Below are positions 1 through 13,431 of a stretch of 64,000 nucleotides of DNA, piece after piece (the first letter of the stretch is position 1; each line of letters starts with the position of its first letter). The notes beneath the pieces are model-generated. The model saw only the letters and a list, made by a program, of their open reading frames with translations. It had not been told where the DNA came from and searched no databases. The position numbers and the translations under genes were made by a program. The stretch is taken from positions 2,285,993 through 2,349,992 of the forward strand of contig NW_017265138.1 in NCBI RefSeq assembly GCF_001638985.1, in the 5' to 3' direction. The DNA comes from Phycomyces blakesleeanus NRRL 1555(-). Lineage: Eukaryota > Mucoromycota > Mucoromycetes > Mucorales > Phycomycetaceae.

Positions 1-441
1 ATGACACATACTTTCTTAAAGACTTTGCACGTTGAAAAGGTTAAATACGGTACATCACACCAAGAGATGCAAAGGAGCGAAGAAAATATTATCAGCATGA
101 CACTTCTGTCTCGATTAAACGACCCTTCGCTATCAGATGTAAAAGACGAAATAGAAAAGGTTGAGATTGGTTCAAAGTACCAAATAGCAGCACCTCAAAA
201 TATTGCTTGGATCTTCTCATACGAATTCGAGGAGATACCTTCGGTATACATAGTAGACAGAACCGATATACTCGATGAGGAGGGAGCTGATATCGCACGA
301 AAATACTATCAGGACTTTCAGCTCAGCAAAACTCAAACTCTAGAATCCAACAAACCATCTCATTTTAGTTGGATAGGTGAACTTTACAAAGGGTACGGCG
401 AATTCAGATGTGGCGATATAGAAGAGTATACCACGGACTGA
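1..441 (+). CDS. 3' part of an unrecognised protein-coding gene (partial)
   Basis: The frame is open from the first base to a TGA at 439-441. It could be the terminal exon of a gene that begins outside the window, or a short gene starting at the ATG at 1-3. The 146 encoded residues are mixed and acidic, with no low complexity and no obvious membrane segment. A central stretch (about residues 60-105) alternates hydrophobic and charged residues like a folded domain. Codon use resembles the real genes here rather than the AT-rich intergenic DNA. I do not recognise the family. AT-rich non-coding sequence follows immediately. Confidence 0.55.
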   Translation: MTHTFLKTLHVEKVKYGTSHQEMQRSEENIISMTLLSRLNDPSLSDVKDEIEKVEIGSKYQIAAPQNIAWIFSYEFEEIPSVYIVDRTDILDEEGADIARKYYQDFQLSKTQTLESNKPSHFSWIGELYKGYGEFRCGDIEEYTTD

Positions 442-1635
442 TATTCACCAAAACAAATCATGAGTTCTGAGTAAAATTTATATGCTGAACTCTTTTCAAA
501 GAAGAAAGTAAAATAAAATAAACCCAAGCTTATATAGATAATAGCTTACGATTTGAATCTAAAGCAAAGTAGAATAATTGATTTGCAAGATGTGAACAAA
601 AAATAATAATTCAAATTTCCGCAGATACTAATCTTTAAGGACGAATATTGGTTAAAGAAAATGTATTCCTCTTGGCACGTTGCATGTGTCTTGAAACTTA
701 CGGCTGATCTAAACATCTAATATCTTTTCAAATATTTATTGTATCAATAATGTAAAGAACTTAAGTAATGACCTTTAGAAAAGCCTAAAAAACTGTGAAA
801 ATGAACTCCAACGGTGTTTATCTATTTACATTACTTTTACTTATTCATTGGTAGTATGCAAAGAAGTATAGTTTATACCAGCATCTTAATATTTATATAA
901 ATATCAAAATATGAAAGCAATAACGACCACTTCTACATACCACTTGTATTTTCTTTTAATCTTTCTCGAGAGAACAGGTTCCCAATTGGCAAGGAATTTG
1001 TTAAATTAGATCAGTATATATATATATATATGTATTCTCTTTTTATTTTAGCTGTTTGAGCCACTCTATCACATAAACCATAACAGGCTGTCTCGCTATA
1101 AAGTTTTTTATAATGATAACTTACATGTGATTTTTGTTCTTGTAACCCTTATTTGACAGTATTATACCCTCAAAACTTCTGGCTCCCTAAAGATTCTCCT
1201 TATTATATACAGCTGCTGTAATTGAAGTGTCAAAGGTCATGGAAATGACTCTACAGATAGTATATTGATTTTCTCCTTAAAAAAATACAACCTTTGTCTT
1301 TTGTAGTAAACTATTTCCGGTAGTTATTGGTGCAAGTTTCTATCCGTTTCTCTGCTAAATTGATATTTTTTGGTGCATTTGGTGCATTCCACTTTTACAG
1401 CAATAATTTTCAGAAAGAGTAGATAAAGTTTACGATTCGCGAGCCATTTAATATACTTAATATTATAATCTGTAATGACAAGTAACCTTGTAAAATGTAA
1501 ATAGCAGCAAAGTAATAATAATAATATCACCTAATGTGCCCCTTCTATTTGACAGTAGCTCAATTCCAAGGAAATTCTGGCTTTGGTATTCAATGTTATT
1601 TGTTACATGTTTACTTTTACATGTAAACAATATGA

Positions 1636-1636
1636 C

Positions 1637-1670
<34 letters not shown>
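1636..1670. repeat. (AAT)n microsatellite
   Basis: About eleven consecutive AAT units in intergenic DNA. Shorter AAT or ATA runs recur through the window, for example near 3750. Confidence 0.9.
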
Positions 1671-2957
1671 GAATATTAAAAAGTAATGCGAGCTATTTGC
1701 TACAAATATTGAGCCAAGTAATAAATAGCGGATTTGATAGTTTAAAGTTATTGGAGCTTAAATGAACAGATCGCTATGTTTGTAAACTATCAAGAAATTG
1801 TTTATGCTATATATCACATGCATGGATATCTTGTAATCCATTGATCCTCATTGGACACTTACTCATAAGGTTGCTTTTATGACAATAGCGCAAAGATATA
1901 AATATGTTTCTCTTTTATCTTAATCACAATATTCGTCTTTAAACATGCTTATATATATATATATATATGTCGCATTTTGGTTACATATATTTCTTTTATT
2001 TTGTTTCTACAAATAAGCCACTCGTAACTACTTGACAGAGTATTCTGGATTTAATACAATAAATACAAAGTCCTTTCTTTTACCAACCCCCTTCTCCCCA
2101 AATTTCGTGCATATTTCCTATATTTCTTTTCACAGCTTTCACCTTTTTTCTAGTAAATTATTAAGATAATTCTAAGTTGTTTTCATCCATATATATTATT
2201 TCCAATTAAGAAAAGAACATAATACAGTAGTCAGTGATTGGATAATCGGATCTGATAAATTGGCTTTTTTTTTAAGGTATTGATTGTCAAACACAACTTG
2301 AGAGATTATTCACAAAATTGCCTCAAATAATTTGCTCATGTTGTAGGGGCATTTCTTTGTTCTTCTTTCTTTTCTGTTTTCTTTTTTGTCTTCTATTTCT
2401 TTACTAATAAGTAGTTACCATATATATATATATGTGTGTGTGTGAAAGACCAGAATATGCTATTTTAAAATATCTATTTATGTGTATATAAAAATAAAAG
2501 CTTAAAATAAGACGGCAAAATTCTCAATACATTTCATACATGTATACCACAAATAAATAAGAAGAATTAAATGGACAGTGTCAATTAAGTTAACAGACAT
2601 ATGAAACACAACATTTGTACTGCTTAGCGTTACTCTCATTAGTTACTATGGTTATTGTTGTATTGGTAGATATATTCTATGTATATATATTATTTCCTCT
2701 TTTGAACATAAAAAATGAAGAAGTGCATTAGAAAAGCTTGGTTAAACAAAACCCAAAAATAATAATTATACAGTGAGTCTGGTTGGTACTTGCGTTAATT
2801 ATGCTTAAAAATACTAATACTCTTAAACTTATTGTTCTGTGGATAAAAGCATGATTTTAATCACATTTTACTTTTATTATTATTATAAATGTATATTATT
2901 TGACAGTGAGCTTTATAGCTAGTCCGAACTAGTTATATAAAAATAATAGCATCAATA

Positions 2958-2972
2958 CCCCCCCCCCCCCCC
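2958..2972. repeat. Poly-C tract (15 C)
   Basis: Fifteen uninterrupted C residues inside very AT-rich DNA. It is the only long G/C homopolymer in the window and lies in no gene. Confidence 0.95.
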
Positions 2973-5900
2973 AACCTTTGGCTTCTTCAATATATGTATA
3001 TATACACAATAGCAGGTTTACATAAGCATTAGCAATCTAATCCAATCTAATCCAAGCTAAATGTTGAATTGATTTTTAATATTTCATTATTTGATATATA
3101 CAAGTATTGTACACTCTGATTTGTCATATGGTTCTGCTTTGACTATGAATATCCAATGATATATATATTATGCTTAGTAACAATGTTATCTTGTTACTCC
3201 TCAACTTTAAACATATCCTCCATTACGAGACTTGTACTTGACAAGTTTAAGGCAAAGGAAGATGAGTCTGTTAGAGTATTATATAATGCGAACTGATTTT
3301 GAGCTGATTAAGGTGAGAAAACATTGGAACATTCATACATATATTTTATTTTTACATTTATATTTTGAAATTGATCTCCACTCCAATGCATATTTATATA
3401 TAGTGAGATAAATAATGAGAACCAACTGGTTCATATATGATTAGTGAATGTAAAGTAGGTATTCACTACAGACACATAATTAATTCAAAGTAAAGTGTTA
3501 TGAATATTCCAAGTGAATTGGTATTTCCCTCTCGGCAAGGTTTGAAATCGTCAAACCAAAGAAGAAGACAAAAAAAAAGGTTTTTTTTTGACGATCTACT
3601 TTCCATGAAAATTCTTTTTTTCTTTTGGAATGGTCGTACAGTTAAACCTTTGGTGATACTAAAAGACTAGATTAGGAGAAAAAAAGCTGATATCCTTATA
3701 GGCCTGTTTACTTGGTGTAGTTTGCCTTTGTAATAGAAACAACAGCAGTAATAATAATAATAATAATAAATATTAATAGCAATACTGGTCTTGTCTAATC
3801 AGGTCTTTTGGTTTAGGAGTGCAGATAGATATAATACCAAGATGTCCAAAGGAGGAGAAAAGCTCTCTGTTTGGTTTGAGCGGGGTCTAGTCTATGATAC
3901 TTCCACAACACTGTACTAATAATAACACGCATATACATATAAAGAGTTGAGAATGACTGGATTTGGTGGACAGTGCGAGCCCAGACAACATCAATACAAG
4001 TCTGCCAGCAGGTAGATAGGCAAGCAAGCAGGTAGCGCACATGTGAAACAGGATTATATTATCTTTAAAAAGGTTACAATATATAAGAAGAAAATACTTT
4101 TGTTGTTGAGGCAATAGTGTTTCTTTTTGGGGCTACAAATGATTGTATAATACCATCTGATAGCGATTATGTGCTATGCAAAGAAAAAGGCGAATCATTC
4201 AAGGGTCTTTAAAAGCTAAGCTTAAACTTAGAGGCTTTATGCAAGCGACTATTATATAAAAGAAATATGTTTTTTTGTTAGTGATGATACTGAAAATGTG
4301 GTAGGCAGGTTTAATAAGAGTTCTACTTGACATAAGCAAGTATGGCTCGATACACTTTCTTTTGTTCTATTATCTTGCTTTTTATCTTTTATATATATAT
4401 ATATATTGAATACTGTGATACGAATTGGATACTTATTGCTTATACATAATTAATACCTTTGGGCAGTAATAATATCTTCAAAAAAATAATGCTATATTTT
4501 CATTTTCTAATATAGACAAAAGAAGTAAAAGAAAGAACCAATGTGTTTTCCATGATACAAATAATATATATGTGTGTGTAAAGATAGAATTACTATTATT
4601 AATGTTTTGTATTTCTTACAAGCATCTGTACCCGTATCTATATCTATATATACACGTTAATGTTCATCTTCATGTACATAGCGTTGCACATAGACACCAA
4701 ATGGCTTGACTAGAATAGTGTATAAAAATGGAATAAACAGGTAGCGAGGTTCTTACATACTATAAAAAGAAAGAATATATGATTGTCTAGGCTCAAATTC
4801 TAATTTACTTGTTTGATCCAAGGCCGGAGATATTTATCTTTCTATCAAGATCTTATATTACTCTTTTAACATCTTGACTAATAATTACATCTTGTTCTTG
4901 CTTCTTGCTTCTTGTTTATTGTACAAGATGAATTATATCGTAAAAAAATAAATATCCCGAGAGTAATCCGCGTTCCGATTAAAGTGAGAGCAAGACTAAA
5001 GATGAGTGAAAAAAAGGTGTGCAAATATTACATTATTTTAGAAATAATAATGTAATTTATATGCAATTTATATAGTCTTTATTGAAGTCTTTTGCTTATT
5101 TTCTTCTCAGTTAAGCACAGACATTTACTACAGTATTTAACATGAGCCGGCGGTCAAAATAATTAAATAAAGGCAAAGTACAAAAGAAAATATTGTACCG
5201 AAAAGGTGGTGTCCAGTCAGATACCCAGTTTTACTCCACGCTACACATTGGCCTCACATGAGTGGTTACGGTGAGCATATTCTGCGAGATAAAAATAAGA
5301 TTGTTTGTGCAATAGTAACCATCAACTCTTTCGTATTCTATTTATTTTATATACACAATAGATTTCCGATATACGAAAGCAGTCCTTTGTCTGACCCAAA
5401 GTCAAACTCTAATCGTCTCTGAGCACCAAGTCTTTTACTGTGCTCTCCACCTGTCACTACAGAATGGTAGTATGAAGGGCTCATTTTTTTTATATATTTT
5501 ATCTCATTTTATAAGACCTATAGACGAGCAAAGTTTGGGGAACTCTAATTAATCCCGGATATTTTATTTTCTTCTTCTTCTTGTTATTTTTCTGTTTCTG
5601 TTTCATTATTCCTGCCTTTGTAATCCGAGATATACTGCACACCAGTCCATAGTATTGCTTTTTTGTCTCTATATATAAATAAATAAATAAATTCATTATT
5701 GAATAAACTCAAGGAAACACTAGTGAGTGTGAAAGAGGGAGAAAGTAAGGGGGGAAAGGGGGGTGAAGTGGAGTTCATATATGTCTTGTACGAAATCGAG
5801 TCGCAGCTTGAGCGGAACGAAAATAAGCAAACCAACGTTGGACAGATCAAATAAAAAGCCCATCGACATAAGCTAACCATTGGTCAATCCGTGTCCTCAC

Positions 5901-6068
5901 GTGGGGTCGTATGGATTTATAAAGCCTTTGTCGTCCGTGCCTCGCTTTTGAAGTCTATCACTTGTTTGTTTGTTTTCATCATCTTCTTCTTTTGCTGTAT
6001 TTCACACTTGCGCTTGCACTTGCATTTACTTACATTTACACATCAACCAACCAACCAAATAAATTCCA

Positions 6069-6905
6069 ATGTTCACAACCCAAAATTCGTTTGAATCTTA
6101 CAAGGACTCTCCTAAGCAGGTAGTTGCTCCCGCTAAAACCCAGGAACATTCTTCTATCCAGCATGCTCTCCAGGCCGCTTCAAGAATCCCCACTCGCCAC
6201 ACCTCTTTTGTGTGCCGTGGCTGTGATGCAGTAGCAAACCAGTACCTCAATGCCATTCGCTATGTTCGTCAGAGTGAGCCAGTCGAGTGCTCTGCCGACC
6301 TCCTCCAGCTGGTTTCCAAGGTAGTCGATCTCGCATTATCCCATACCCAAGACCATCTCCATGGATACCTAAACTGGTCGGAGATTATGCTACAAGACCT
6401 TTGGGATTTCGGAAAACAGCTCAAAGACGAGTCACACGAAGCATTTCTTTATCCCACCACACTCAATGGTCCTTATCAGAGCGCACTGTGTGGTCACGAC
6501 GACTACAGACGTGCTATCCGGATCACAATCTACAGCTGTCGTGCACAAATCTATGAGCAAGCCAAAGAAACTCCAAGAGCAATGATATACTACCGCAAGT
6601 GTCTCGCAATCTCTGCGCCCTTTGAAGATCAGGAGAACATCCAGGACAACGTTAGAGCATCTCTGCAGGCCCACGGCGTCTATGAGGATAACAGCTTAGC
6701 GACGGGTCGCCCAGGTACAGGTTCTTCGTCCTCGTCTTTTTCGAGCGTATCTTCATCATCATCTTCTTCATGTGCCAACTGTGGTGTCGAAAAACGTGCA
6801 ATGCCCATTTGTGCAAAATGTAAAACACAGGCATATTGCAGCGCCCGTTGTCTAGTTTCCCACAAAGCAATACACGAGCCCTCCTGCATTCGTACAAAAA
6901 AATAG
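6069..6905 (+). CDS. MYND-type zinc-finger protein
   Basis: Single-exon gene of 278 residues. The C-terminus (about residues 236-274) holds a MYND zinc finger with the usual spacing: CxxC (CANC), CxxC (CAKC), CxxxC (YCSARC), then HxxxHxxxxC (HKAIHEPSC). This gives the expected zinc ligands. MYND fingers mediate protein-protein contacts, often with proline-rich peptides. A serine-rich linker, largely TCT/TCG/TCA codons, precedes the finger. The N-terminal 210 residues contain helical segments, and around 160-200 an amphipathic stretch resembles a tetratricopeptide unit. I do not recognise the N-terminal family. The ATG at 6069 follows a CT-rich leader and is the first in frame. A divergent SET-less MYND/TPR architecture is possible but not shown. 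Confidence 0.85.
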   Translation: MFTTQNSFESYKDSPKQVVAPAKTQEHSSIQHALQAASRIPTRHTSFVCRGCDAVANQYLNAIRYVRQSEPVECSADLLQLVSKVVDLALSHTQDHLHGYLNWSEIMLQDLWDFGKQLKDESHEAFLYPTTLNGPYQSALCGHDDYRRAIRITIYSCRAQIYEQAKETPRAMIYYRKCLAISAPFEDQENIQDNVRASLQAHGVYEDNSLATGRPGTGSSSSSFSSVSSSSSSSCANCGVEKRAMPICAKCKTQAYCSARCLVSHKAIHEPSCIRTKK

Positions 6906-9900
6906 ATACACAAATTGATAGATAAATCAGTCAATCAATAGATAGGTAAATAGATAGACAGATAACAAAGAAGAAAGATTACAAACAAACAAGCAACCAA
7001 GCAACCAAGCAACCAAGCAACCAAACAAACGCAATTATTTCATCATTAGCATAATTATTAACATGCTCCTTACATTTTATTATATCAGCACTATACGCAT
7101 ACACATAACATTTCTATTTAATTCATCAATTGTTTCAAAAAATATAAATAAATTTATACATATAATATAATACAAAACTATAAATATACATATACATATC
7201 AATATTATTATCATCCTTTGGATTTGTTTCAATTTTTTTGTATCAATAAAACTTTGCAAACGAACAAAATGAGAGCAATCCCTTGATTTTCTATATACTG
7301 AGTCTAAATTCTAATTATTTCAGTGAGGAAAAAGGGAAGGGGGTAGGGGTTTGGTTGCTGCAGTAAGCAGTATAGATAGATAAATAAACATGTAAATTCT
7401 ACACGCATTAGAGATATTGACATATGATTATAATAAATCAAATATAATATATCCATTTTTTAAGCACTATCTCATATAATTCAAACTTGTTCTCCAAGAA
7501 GAAATATGAATTTGTACCCGTAACTGGAAATAACACTACAAGTGGCAATTGCCAAAATTTTGTCGTGTAAAGTGTATTAGTTGACACGTACTTTCAAATA
7601 GGCAGGAGGATACTTCGTTTTCCACAGACTTTAAGCATATAATCAAGCCAGAATTATATAGCAGCTATATCGGTATATTGGAGGCCCATATTCATATGTA
7701 TGCTATACCATCCGTACTAAATAAACTGTAAGTAAGAACCCGGAATTTTAACAAAATATGTAATTCACTAACATTTGGATGAAAGCTCGCAAATGCAAAG
7801 TTTATATGCATACTGAATAGAGGAATCTCTAGTTGAGATCAAGGTCCATAACTTTTATGCCCAATTGAAGAATTTTGGCCGATTGATGGTTGGCGATCAT
7901 TACTTAGAGTAGTCCAATTTTGGCGGGTTATCTTGTCTGCCATTTTCTTTCTCATACACTTTCTCCTGCATATTTTTTTTCTTTGAAAAAAAAAAAGGTC
8001 CTTGTGGTAGTTTATTCCACACAATCAATGTTCTTTTATTATGAAGAATCCTCAATCAAAAGGTTTCAAGCTGTTGATTTCATCTTACATCATACCTCCT
8101 CTTTTATACCTATCTCGCTCTTTATATTGTAATTGCTTCAACCAAGGTTACTATAACCTAGGGTGGATACTGCTAGCTATAAATATTAAAGCTGGTACGT
8201 TCTCTAATAAAGAAAAATATGTCATTATATTAACTTTATTGTGTGGTTCTTGTCTTCTTTAGCTGTAAAGTTATATGTTGCTTGATATAGGCAGCTTGCT
8301 TTCGTAAGATCTGATAAACAATGTTATTTCTCTTGAAGATCGTTACAAGTCTAAAAATACAAACCAGTTGTTTCTTAGTGATATTAAATCATAGTCCAAA
8401 TATCACAGCTTCAATATAAAAAAAAAGGGAAGAGAGAGGAAAAGAGCCAAGTAGTAGTAAATTAATTATGTAAAGAATTATAAAAAAATAGTTGCTTCTT
8501 CATCTCTGGTCACTTGATCAAGATTTTTATTTGGCTATATAATCTTGGCAAACTACCTAGAAAAATAATAATTTTAAATCCTTTTTCTTGCATTCACTTC
8601 ATCTCATCCTTTCAGGTGCCCCCAGCTACTAAAAGAAAAAACAGCTTGGACATCGATACATCAATTTTTTTCCTTTTAGTCGATTCTGGAAAGTATTTAT
8701 GAGCAAGTTAGGTATGCAAGAGGGTAATGAACATAAGCAACAAGTTCTCTTTTTTAGAGGTCAACAAGATGGTCCAATAAAGTTCAGAGAAGCAATATAG
8801 ACATCTGGTGTCAGAATCTCTAGCTCAAAGGTAAACCTACCATAGTTTCCAAAGGATATTACTATCAAGAAACCTAAAGCCATTGATTTGGGAACCACTC
8901 CTTATAGAAATGAGTGTTTTTACCAGAGCAGCATAAAAGAATCCGTTGGCCTTTGTGTCTTTGTTGATCTTAGAAGGATAAATATGATATAATAGGTGCA
9001 CAAGGGTTCTACTGTAACAAAACAAAGATGTTACTGATACACATATCAACTCAAAACAAAATAAACAGATTTTATAGTTCATTTTACTTATTTTTAATCT
9101 TAAAATCAAACCTATCATCAACCTTTAACCCACAGGCTTTGTTTCTACTCACCGAATTTTACCCAACTTATCTCTTGGTCATGTAAAGCCAGTCTTCTAC
9201 CTCATAGCATATACTATGAGACAATGAGCGCTGTAGTATTAAAAAAAACTACTTTGGAAACATGCATTAAATGTCTTCTTCTTCTTTTGATTGATTAATT
9301 AAGTAAAACCAAACAATGTCCTTCGTGCTCCAAATAATATCTTGAAAAGTTCAAGAAATTATCCTTTACTCCTCGGCTCTTTGCCCATATTGCTGCTTTC
9401 GAATGCCAAGTCTAGTCTGTCATTGTCTTTTGAGATAATATTCAAATTAGCTTTTAAAAGTTTTTTTTTCTTTTACATTCTTAATTTTCTTATGAAGCAT
9501 TCTAGTTGTACCAGTTCAGATCGTTTTGGAGATCATGACTACATTACAGCTTGAGGATTATTTGTGAAATAGAGGGAGGGAACTTGCTTCTGTTTTGAAA
9601 TTTAGGAATATCATTTCATCATTTGGGATATAATGCCACAATTTCGAAAAGAACAATAGAAATTGAAACATAAGAGGGAAAGTGGTTCTTAATCAGAATC
9701 TCAACCTTAAAACATCCCTTAAATCCCCGAAAAAGAAGAATAAGAAAGCTTGAGAAAGCTTGGGAAAGACTTCTACTAAAGTGTCTCTTTGTTTGTTCTT
9801 TCATAATAAATCATAAGTTTAATGTATCGTGTCTTTCTTGTAGTAAGTTCTAAATTTCAATGGATCTTAGCCCCTGTCTAAATTGTTCATTTTACACTCT

Positions 9901-10463
9901 ACTAAGAAAGAAATAAATAAAAAAAATACTACCTTAAAATAATAGAACCAAATCAAACAGAAATCAAATCGAATTATGTTCATTATTAAAAAAAAGGGGC
10001 TCGTCTAACTATTTGAATTCGAATAAATAGTACTAGATACTTGTTGATTTGTGTGGTTGATATTGATAACATTTTACCAAAATATTGTACTTGCATACAT
10101 ACATATTAACTAGCTACTACCTGTAAATATGGATACAATCAACCAATATATGTATGTATATATAAACTTTTGTACGATTATTCTACAAAATTCCAATAGA
10201 TTGTATGCTAACATAATAGACATAGAAAGTAAACCATTATTTTAATAAGCGCAGATTGTTGAGAACGTCTGTGTAGCCTTGTGTCTTTTATTTTATTTTT
10301 CTATCCCTTTTCTCTATCCCCTCTTTTTTATTTTATTTTTTATTTTTTATTTTTTTTGGATCTTTGCCGACGTCAGCCATTTGAGGTCCTTCTGAAGCAG
10401 GAAAAAAAAGCGAAAAATAAAAAAAAAGACAAAAAAAAAACTAGAAAGAAAGGACGATTCATA
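6906..10463. other. Intergenic region, AT-rich, possible gene relics near 8.6-9.1 kb
   Basis: The interval begins with a (CAAGCAAC)-like short tandem stretch near 6990-7025 and is otherwise AT-rich. Between about 8600 and 9100 base composition is closer to coding DNA, and fragments of open frame occur on the plus strand with several stops. They may be remnants of a decayed gene or element. I found no intact gene or recognisable domain. The CT-rich and A-rich leader at 10280-10460 belongs to the ubiquilin gene. Confidence 0.5.
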
Positions 10464-12660
10464 ATGACGATCACTGTAAAAATCAAGCCCTTTACAGGCG
10501 ATGTCTTGCAAGTCGAGTTGGACCCTGAGGCAACTACTGTTCTTCAGTTCAAGACTACGATAGGACAGAAGATGGGTGGACTGGGAGCTGGGGACATAAA
10601 ACTCGTTTACTCTGGTCGGATACTAAAGGATGAAGATAACTGCGGCACTTATGGTAAAATAAATAAATAAATAATTAACTAAATAAATAAATAAATAAAT
10701 AAATAGATAAATAAATAGATAATATTTATATATTATAGTTTAGAAAATGGTGCTCATTAGTTCTGTTTATAGGCATCAAGGAAGGCCATACCATCTACAT
10801 GGTTCGTTCTTCTGCCAAGAAGACCTCAGACTCGACAACTAAAACACCCGCAACACACTCTACCAATGCCTCCACAACATCACCATCCAACGCAACAACC
10901 ACAACCACAACCACAACTGCTACCGCTACTTCTATGAGTGGATCCACTACCTCTACTCCAAGACCTAACAACTCGGCCAGCGCAAGCTTCTCTCCCTTTG
11001 GTGGAGCAGGAAGCATGTTCGATGCCGATCCTTCATTAATGATGGATCCAGAAGCCATGCGCCAGATGATGAACTCGCCCATGATGCAAGGAATACTGAG
11101 CAACCCAGGTGAGAATTCAATAAAACAGAAGAAGAAAATAGAAGTATATGTATACATGCAGGGACGAGAGAAATAAAGACTGTTCCTTTGAGTATACAAC
11201 TCTTACACTAACTCTCAAAACACAGAATTTGTACGTTCTATTCTGATGAGTAACCCTCAGATGCAGAGCTTGGTTGAACAGAACCCAGAAGTTGGTCATA
11301 TGATCAACGATCCTGCCTTTTTACAACAATCAATGGAAATGATGCGGTAAGACCAAATACAAGAAGTTATTGAAATGCCGAGTGTTTTATATATATATAT
11401 TGTATTTTTTTATTTGATTTTGGGAACCTAATTAATATATGTGCATAGAAATCCAGAGTTGCTACGAGAGATGCAAAGAAACAACGACCGAGCCTTGTCA
11501 AATATTGAGGTTAGTTTATGACCATCGAAATACTTTAAACAAATTGGAAATTAATTAATGAATTAAATATGTAGGCATTGCCCGGAGGGTTTAACCATTT
11601 GCAACGAATGTACAGTACTATTCAAGGGCCATTGGGATCTGCGATGCAACCAGGAGCACCTTCTTCTGAAGAAGCTAATCAAAGAATGGCTAGAGAGCTT
11701 AATGTAACCAGTGTACCAGGTATGATTATTAAGAAGAAAGAAAGAAATAAAGAGATTTATAACAACCTAATATCATCATGTCTTTTAGAGAACCAACTCA
11801 ACACACAAGCTCTGCCAAACCCTTGGGCAACTGGTACTCCTGCTTCCAACAATACTTCTGCCGCTTCTAGTAATCCTTCTTCTGCGTCACCTGGAGCAAA
11901 CCCATTCGCAAGTGAGTATCAAAGGAGAATATATATCAATTAATTTCAGAGTAAAGAGGACAAAGTAAGTATTAAATAAATTTATCTATAAAAGGTCTTT
12001 TTGGATTATCAGCTCCCATGTTTCCTTTTGGTGGAAACCAGCAATCTCCCGTAAGTAAAAAAAAACGAGCTTTATTTGATATAGACCCTCTCTCTGTTTA
12101 AAAATAAAAATAAAGTAAAAGCTAATTCTTGTGCCTGTATTTATATCTATATCTATATCTATATCTATATATTAATTAGGAGAACACACCCAACCAAGCA
12201 AACCCTGCCAATAATGCCAACGGACAGATGCCCTTGTGGGCCGACCCTAATATTTTACAAGCTGGAATGCGAATGCACCAGGCAATGTTGAATGCTCAAG
12301 GACAGGGCCAGGGCCAAGGTCAAGGCCAACAGCAACCCATGGGTTTTGGTGGTCAAGGCTTGTGGAATATGGGGTAAGAAAATAAAAATAAAATATAATT
12401 GGGAGTTAATATTTATTGAATAACTATATACTTACTTACGTACTTGATTGCTTTTATTTTATTTTAAAAGTGGATTTCCTTCTTTCCAACCACCACAACC
12501 AGCTGCTGAAAATGCAGAACCCCCGGAAGTACGCTTTAGATCACAAATTGTTCAGCTTGAAGACATGGGATTTGGAGACAAACAAGCTAATATACGGGCC
12601 TTGTTGGCCACTGGAGGAAATGTCAACTCTGCCGTAGAGTATCTATTGGCTAACAACTAA
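10464..12660 (+). CDS. DSK2: Ubiquilin / Dsk2-type ubiquitin receptor (UBL-STI1-UBA)
   Basis: Nine exons: 10464-10653, 10773-11108, 11226-11346, 11449-11509, 11575-11719, 11789-11911, 11995-12050, 12180-12373, 12471-12660. The total is 1416 nt, or 471 residues. An N-terminal ubiquitin-like domain (about 1-72) contains the [10 protein letters not shown] core. A Ser/Thr-rich linker follows, then Met-rich STI1/ubiquilin repeats ([20 protein letters not shown], then [18 protein letters not shown]) with the NP motifs typical of the family. Gly/Gln-rich sequence leads to a C-terminal UBA domain (about 430-471, [20 protein letters not shown]). Ubiquilins carry polyubiquitinated clients to the proteasome: the UBL binds proteasome receptors, the UBA binds ubiquitin, and the STI1 region chaperones hydrophobic clients. 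All junctions are GT-AG and in phase. The (TATATC)n tract near 12146-12172 lies in an intron. Confidence 0.96.
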
Positions 12661-13431
12661 TTCGAGAAACCTGATCCATGTTCTGTCTATCTATTCTTTT
12701 TTTTTTCTTTTTTATCACTGCAATACTACTTTTATCTGTGTGTTGACTATAATGAACAGCATTAAATTCTTGACAAAACAATTCTCCGTCAATACTTAAT
12801 TTACTGCTTGATTTTATGTGCGATACAGTAATCATATTTACTTGATTAATATCGAGACACTCTGAAAAACAAAATAGCAAAAATAATTTAGGTATCTCAA
12901 TTTTATAATACAAATTATACATAAATTAGCAAATGTCTCAAATTATTTTCATTCTATTCTATTGTTCTTTTCATCAAGTGTGTCACATTGACTTTAGGAA
13001 ATAGTGTATTAAATAAATGAAGAAGTGTTTAGCAAGACGAATTTTTTTATGAGACGTATAAGCCAGAACTAGCTGGTTGTAGTTGTACGAATACAATTTT
13101 ACCAAATTCAGATCTACAAATATGCTAACTGCTGCTTGCATGTTGGCGCGTATGAATGAATTAATGAATATTCAACAGTTCCGGGTGACTTTAATTGATA
13201 AAAATAAATGATTCTTTTTATTATAATATGTTTCTCTAGTATGTACAAATAAAAAGAACAATGCAGATTATCTTCTTTTTAATAGGAAGAAAGTTGATAA
13301 AAATAATATTATAATATACTGAATTAAGCAGATATAAAGTAGACATGAGTATGGGTAGTATGATACGAAAGAAAAAAAATCAAACAAGCTTAACAAGTAT
13401 ATGAAATATAGGAAGTATAGGAAGTATTAAT
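12661..13431. other. Convergent intergenic region between DSK2 and the ABC transporter
   Basis: AT-rich 3' flanks of two convergent genes. They probably hold both 3' UTRs and polyadenylation signals (AATAAA-like words near 13010 and 13200). No gene is visible. Confidence 0.7.

Larger units (their letters stand above)
442..6068. other. AT-rich intergenic region without a supported gene
   Basis: About 5.6 kb of AT-rich DNA with many TA dinucleotide runs, an (AAT)n tract and a 15-base C run. The open frames on both strands are short, lack recognisable motifs and are not joined by convincing splice sites. The last roughly 150 bases include pyrimidine-rich sequence and probably the 5' UTR and promoter of the MYND gene that follows. 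Confidence 0.6.

Noticed and set aside
3813..4114. Minus-strand frames with hydrophobic stretches, possible small membrane protein
   Set aside because: Overlapping frames of similar length with no conserved pattern and no promoter or intron support.
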